Shown: positions 59,526 to 64,000 of the stretch, in pieces
Position numbering within the stretch: position 1 is the first letter of the stretch
Layout of the letters: each line of letters begins with the position of its first letter
From: Sipunculus nudus
Lineage: Eukaryota; Annelida; Sipuncula; Golfingiida; Sipunculidae
DNA length: 64,000 nucleotides
Direction of reading: 5' to 3'
Assembly (NCBI GenBank): GCA_026874595.1
Contig: CM049307.1
Location: 81,010,643 to 81,074,642, forward strand
The notes under the pieces: model-generated
Databases searched by the model: none
Told to the model about the DNA's origin: nothing
Seen by the model: the letters and a program-made list of their open reading frames with translations, nothing else
Made by a program: the position numbers and the translations under genes

Positions 59526-62500
59526 TGCGGCATCCCTGTGAAGTCCCCCAATGCTACTCCCTGGGGACCCTTAATGAGCTGACCATCTGTATTATCTGGT
59601 TATCAAAGGCCACATTGACAGCTAGGGTGGAGGCTTAAAGTAGTGCTCTGTATCAGCCAAAAAGGCCTTATATAATATAGTTCATATTTAATTTATACAT
59701 TTCAATGATCATATATTACACAAGATGATTTTTTCACTTCCTGTCTTTACAAAGATGAATTTAAAGAATATTTGCACAGATTTTTGCTTGACAAAATTGC
59801 CCAGTTATCTAAGTTATGTGTGCGTAGTAATATAGCCTAAAATGAGAGATACACAGGGGCTGCATAAGCTAAAGTAATAATCTGAAGTGAACATTGTAAA
59901 TGTATCAGTTTTTTTTTTAAGAAAAATTAATTCAATTCAATGAGAAACAACAATTGTCATTCAGGTGAAAAATACCCAGGAATTATTATTTATATTAGTG
60001 TATGAACATACTAATTAACATAAGAATGTAAGCAAATTTTATAATGTCCTGTTTCTACATCCCATCGACATTCCTGTTTGTTTTAAAAGCCTACCTTGAA
60101 AATTTTGAAAAAATAATCATCCATATTTTCATTCCATTATTCAATTTATGAAATATACAATAAGATTTCTTATATGGACTACAAATAGCTAGATATATAC
60201 ACATGTATAATTTTTATAATGTACTTTTTATTCCAATTTCAATCTGCTTCACGGATAAGGTTTATAGCATCACTTGGACTACTGCCTTCTCAAATGTTTT
60301 TGTATGTTAACACAAGTAGAGAGCAATCATTAGGATTTTTAACTACCAGGTCCATTATTTCATAAGATGACACTTTAAAGATTTAAACTATAACTATTAA
60401 TAAAAATAAATGCATTTATTTCTAAAGAAGGCAACAATCAAACTAATACTGGAATTATTTATGTTACCAATTTATATGTATCAAGTATACTCCCTGCTGC
60501 TTTCTAATGAATAAAATTTTAACTGGCACCCACAGGATTGCCCTTGCTAATGACACCTCCTTTATATTATCTTATCTGTCACCCTCCCTGCTGTCCAGCA
60601 GTGGCCTGACTGCCCACATGCACAGCTGAATTACTGGTGTATGTGCATGTAGGTCAGCGCTGTTGGGCTGTGTCACTAGAGGCATGGATTGCTTGCACCT
60701 ATGTGCACAGGCATGCTATTCAGGGCTGACCAACACTCTTTTCCTTCACCAGCAGATTTGTCTAATAAGCAATTCAATCTTTATTTGTTTCTGTCTCAGT
60801 CATTTTTTAAATAGTGAAGAACCCGATACGCAGACTATAATTTTTGTGATAATAACTTATTTGCAAAGTGTGAAAGTATTTACATATGTATAAATACTCA
60901 TAAATTTCATGTGTCAAAAATGTGTGTACAGTTTTAAAAATTACTAATTAGAAACCGATTTATGACAAATGAACTATAGTATCATTGATTTAATATGTCA
61001 TAACGCCATGGCTGTACCATGATGACATGCTGAATAGGTAATCACTTTATTTAACCCGGGAAAGAACTGAATGAAATGTGTTGAAAAGTGGGATATAGAA
61101 CAAGGAAGACGTGGATCAGTATAATTTGAAGATGCTATATGGAAAAACAGTAGGCAAAAAGGGATGGATCAGATCCACATTTTAAATTTATTGTCCCAAA
61201 ATTTCAGATTTCATCCAAATTCATTGCAAAACTTTGCAGATATTATTTGGACTCGCAAACACACATGGAAACCTATCCGATCACATAAACCCATGCCACC
61301 TCCATAGGCCGAGGTAATGATATACCTCATTTAATATATATCTATCCTTGCTAACAACATGCACAATTTGAAAAAAAAATGAACCTAGCAGCTCTTAGAA
61401 TATGTAACCAAGGAGATATATGATATCATATAATTTTCTTGATGTAACTTACAGATTTGGCAATTTCTATGATTTCAATGTTCTTGTCTAAATTCATAAA
61501 GATGCCAATTTCTCCTTGACTAATGTAAGGAATTTTCTATTTACATGCTATTTCATCTGGGTTGAAATTAAGTGACAGGCACTTAGCAAAGCCGCTGAAA
61601 ATAGTCACAATTTGGTTATGCTTTCCATTCAATTCTTATTTTATTCATAAATATCACATTTTTTTAGATTTTACTTTTATTTTCCAAGTTTTGAAAAAGC
61701 AAAGGTATTTTTTAATATTACACATATAATCACAATAATTTTTCCATAAACATAGGGACTTAAAAGTTGACATACTCATCATGTATAAACTTAAATCAGA
61801 ACTAACAGGGACTTCTTCAATGATAAAATAACACATTGAAAATAGTTAAATTCCGATGATTACTATTACCTAAAATATTGACTCCGGTAAATGGGATTGA
61901 CATGTACATTTTTCGTCAGTTGGTTCATCAGTTTTTATAATGAAACCATCAATCAACCCTCATACAACCTGAGGTCTATTGCTGTCGCAGGCTCAGATAC
62001 AGATGCCCCCCCCCCCCCCTCCCCCCCGGCTTCCCATTTTGATGCTGTTCCTTACTTTGTGTTCATATATCTCTGAAGGAGTGCATAATCTTTTTAATCT
62101 ATTATGCAAAAATGCAATTGATTTAATCGATTTTGAAAGAAAATAACCAATTACAATTTAATCGATTAATCGGCACACTGCTATAGTTAATAGGTCAATG
62201 GATATTTTGATGAAATTTCATCTGAGCTAAATGATACCTCACATTCATTACATCTCATTATGAATTACTCTGAACCTTAGACTAAGCATGTAAAAGCATT
62301 GAATCAATATTTGTTTTATATAAGTGATCTTGTTTAAATATTCAACACTCAAATGCTGTAAAATATAAATAGTGATAAAGTTAGATTTTCAGGAGCTTTT
62401 TTTAAAGAATTACACAGACGATAGTCATGTGAAATATCGTCATGTCTGCAAGATTTTGGAACATCTGTACCTGACACCGAGTATATGTTTCCCAGATCTT

Positions 62501-62989
62501 TTTCATAAGTGGATTATAACGATAAACATACATGTCATCAAATGAATATCGACCAATAAGAATTACACTTTACACACAATATGATTAAAATTTCTAACAA
62601 GACAACATTTCAGCCCAAAAATGTGTAGAAGCCCATCCTAGAGTTAAATTGCTGTGTGCTAACAAATTTTCACAAGTAATTGTTTATAAAATATATATGT
62701 GTTTATTGCTTACAAAAGATATAAATAGTACACTAAAATTCTCAGCTGAAATCAGCTGAAACTATATCTTTCCTTAATTTTAATGCAGTTTAACTGACCT
62801 GTCTTATTGCCTAATTGTACTTAATTGTGTATAATTAGTTTCTGACTGCTATATGTTAAGGATAAATAAAAATTCAAGAGAGGCATGTAGTGTCATTTCC
62901 CATAGGGGAGACTGTCGATGTTGTTGACCGTAGTCGGCCTCATTTTTTCCTCCAATTTGAAACACTTTTTGTTTCAACCATGTTAAAAA

Positions 62990-63335
62990 AATGATGACCT
63001 TGAACTGGATCTTCAAGATCAAATCAGCGGAATTATTACTCAGGGTCTCTACAATTTCTTGTGATATTGGTAACCTTTGAAGCACTAGCTGCACATTCCT
63101 CAAATTTGATACAGAAGTTGTTTCAACCAAGTTCTCAAACTGAGAACATGATGGAAAATTTATGACCTTGATCTTCATCTTTAAGGTCAAGTTAGAAAAT
63201 AAATTATTTGTGAACACTATAACTTTGAGCCACTCAATATATTTTCATGAAATTTGACCTGTGAAAGGTTTCTACCAAAATCTCAGATGTTTTAACAAAC
63301 TAGTGGCCTTAATCTTCATTTTCAAGGTCAAATTA
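62990..63335. repeat. ~150 bp minisatellite with TGACCTTGA...TTCAAGGTCAA cores
   Basis: Cores at about 62993, 63162 and 63303 read (T)GACCTTGATCTTCATCTT followed by TAAGGTCAA or close variants. Each core is itself an inverted repeat. Intervening sequence is shared only weakly. Confidence 0.55.
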
Positions 63336-63749
63336 TGAGAAATCTAATAATTTTGTGGCCCCAAACTTTTGAAGTATTTTCCCCCTCAAATTAGGGGATG
63401 GGAGGAGGGAGGGGGGACATCTCTGTTTTTTTTTAAAAAAACTCATTCTAGTTAAAATAAATTGTGATAACATACTTGTTTTAAACAAAACAAACATGCT
63501 GTATTCACACACATAATGCTATAAATAGATGAATTATACAAATTGGATATTAATAAAGATGTATATAAAATATTAAAAAAAAATAAACAAGTTGATTTTA
63601 AAATGATGATAATCATATTAGGCTATTGTGAACTTTCGCCCTATTATGTATTTTCATGGACATTTACAAATTTACATTTTTTTCCAGTGTTTTCTTTGTT
63701 GCTGTCTTTGTCTTTACACCACAGTCTCACTCATAAAAATCTGAACTGT

Positions 63750-63980
63750 GAAGGGTTCAGTGACGTTGGACTCGAATTGAGTCAAGAATCGGACAGGAGT
63801 CAAGACTCAAATGCACTTTTCTAGGGACTCGGAATTTAACTCAAGCTTGGAGGCCAGTGCTGAAAAAAAATCAGCCAAGTACAGGTTGATTCCAGTGTTT
63901 TATTTCCAAGTTTCGTGACTTTTTTTTATCAAGAAAATTATTTTCAGTCAGACTCGGACTTGGAATCGACTAGCCTGGAC
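63750..63980. repeat. GACTCGGA degenerate repeat
   Basis: Words GGACTCG, GAGTCAAGA, GACTCGGACTTGGA recur. Same family as 2720-3010. The element continues beyond the window. Confidence 0.4.
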
Positions 63981-64000
63981 TGATAGTTAGAACTGATCGA

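Larger units (their letters stand above)
58700..64000. other. Right-hand intergenic region
   Basis: No gene could be supported. It contains a perfect hairpin (59497-59525), a decayed hAT-like end near 62040-62185, a C run (62007-62027), a minisatellite with inverted AGGTCA-type words (62990-63335) and the GACTCGGA repeat at the edge. Confidence 0.45.

Overview
This window is AT-rich animal nuclear DNA: intron-containing genes, a noggin orthologue, many microsatellites and layers of decayed transposable elements. A marine invertebrate, most likely a lophotrochozoan (mollusc, brachiopod or relative), is my inference from gene style and repeat content; the species cannot be named from sequence alone. 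No bacterial operons, CRISPR arrays or viral genes were seen.

Three protein-coding genes can be assembled with confidence, all on the minus strand. (1) 7035-7781: an intronless noggin, the secreted BMP antagonist, 248 residues, with a TATA box about 100 bp upstream. (2) 15187-31265: a ten-exon gene for a 539-residue type I membrane protein: signal peptide, three single-exon kringle domains, a Pro/Thr/Ser-rich mucin-like stalk, one transmembrane helix and a short tail with an NPLY motif. Every intron is phase 1, and three of the stalk exons lie in three tandem ~0.91 kb genomic duplications, two of them nearly identical. (3) 39408-49828: an eight-exon gene for a 352-residue intracellular protein that joins an FBXL4-like discoidin domain to a BTB/POZ domain and a BACK-like C-terminus. 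In genes 2 and 3 all splice phases close without adjustment, and in all three genes an in-frame stop lies just upstream of the chosen ATG.

The rest is intron and intergenic DNA rich in mobile elements. These include a non-autonomous hAT element with a perfect 8-bp target duplication (28274-29154); a TA-flanked MITE family with CTGTGG ends and TTCGCGA-rich arms (23201, 37722, 45958, 48441); a ~200-bp foldback inside a 14-bp target duplication (40126-40365); nested long-TIR elements (53915-54378); a tRNA-headed SINE remnant (48985-49046); and a non-LTR retrotransposon broken into two opposed halves, as expected from twin priming (55830-58690), itself split by a 1.3 kb insertion. Two minisatellites carry regularly spaced nuclear-receptor-type half sites (52800-53660 and 62990-63335).

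The three genes do not obviously form a pathway. Noggin acts outside the cell on BMP signalling, the kringle-mucin protein looks like a cell-surface receptor or adhesion molecule, and the BTB protein is probably an ubiquitin-ligase adaptor. The most novel content is the kringle-mucin receptor with its expanding stalk-exon array, followed by the discoidin-BTB protein.
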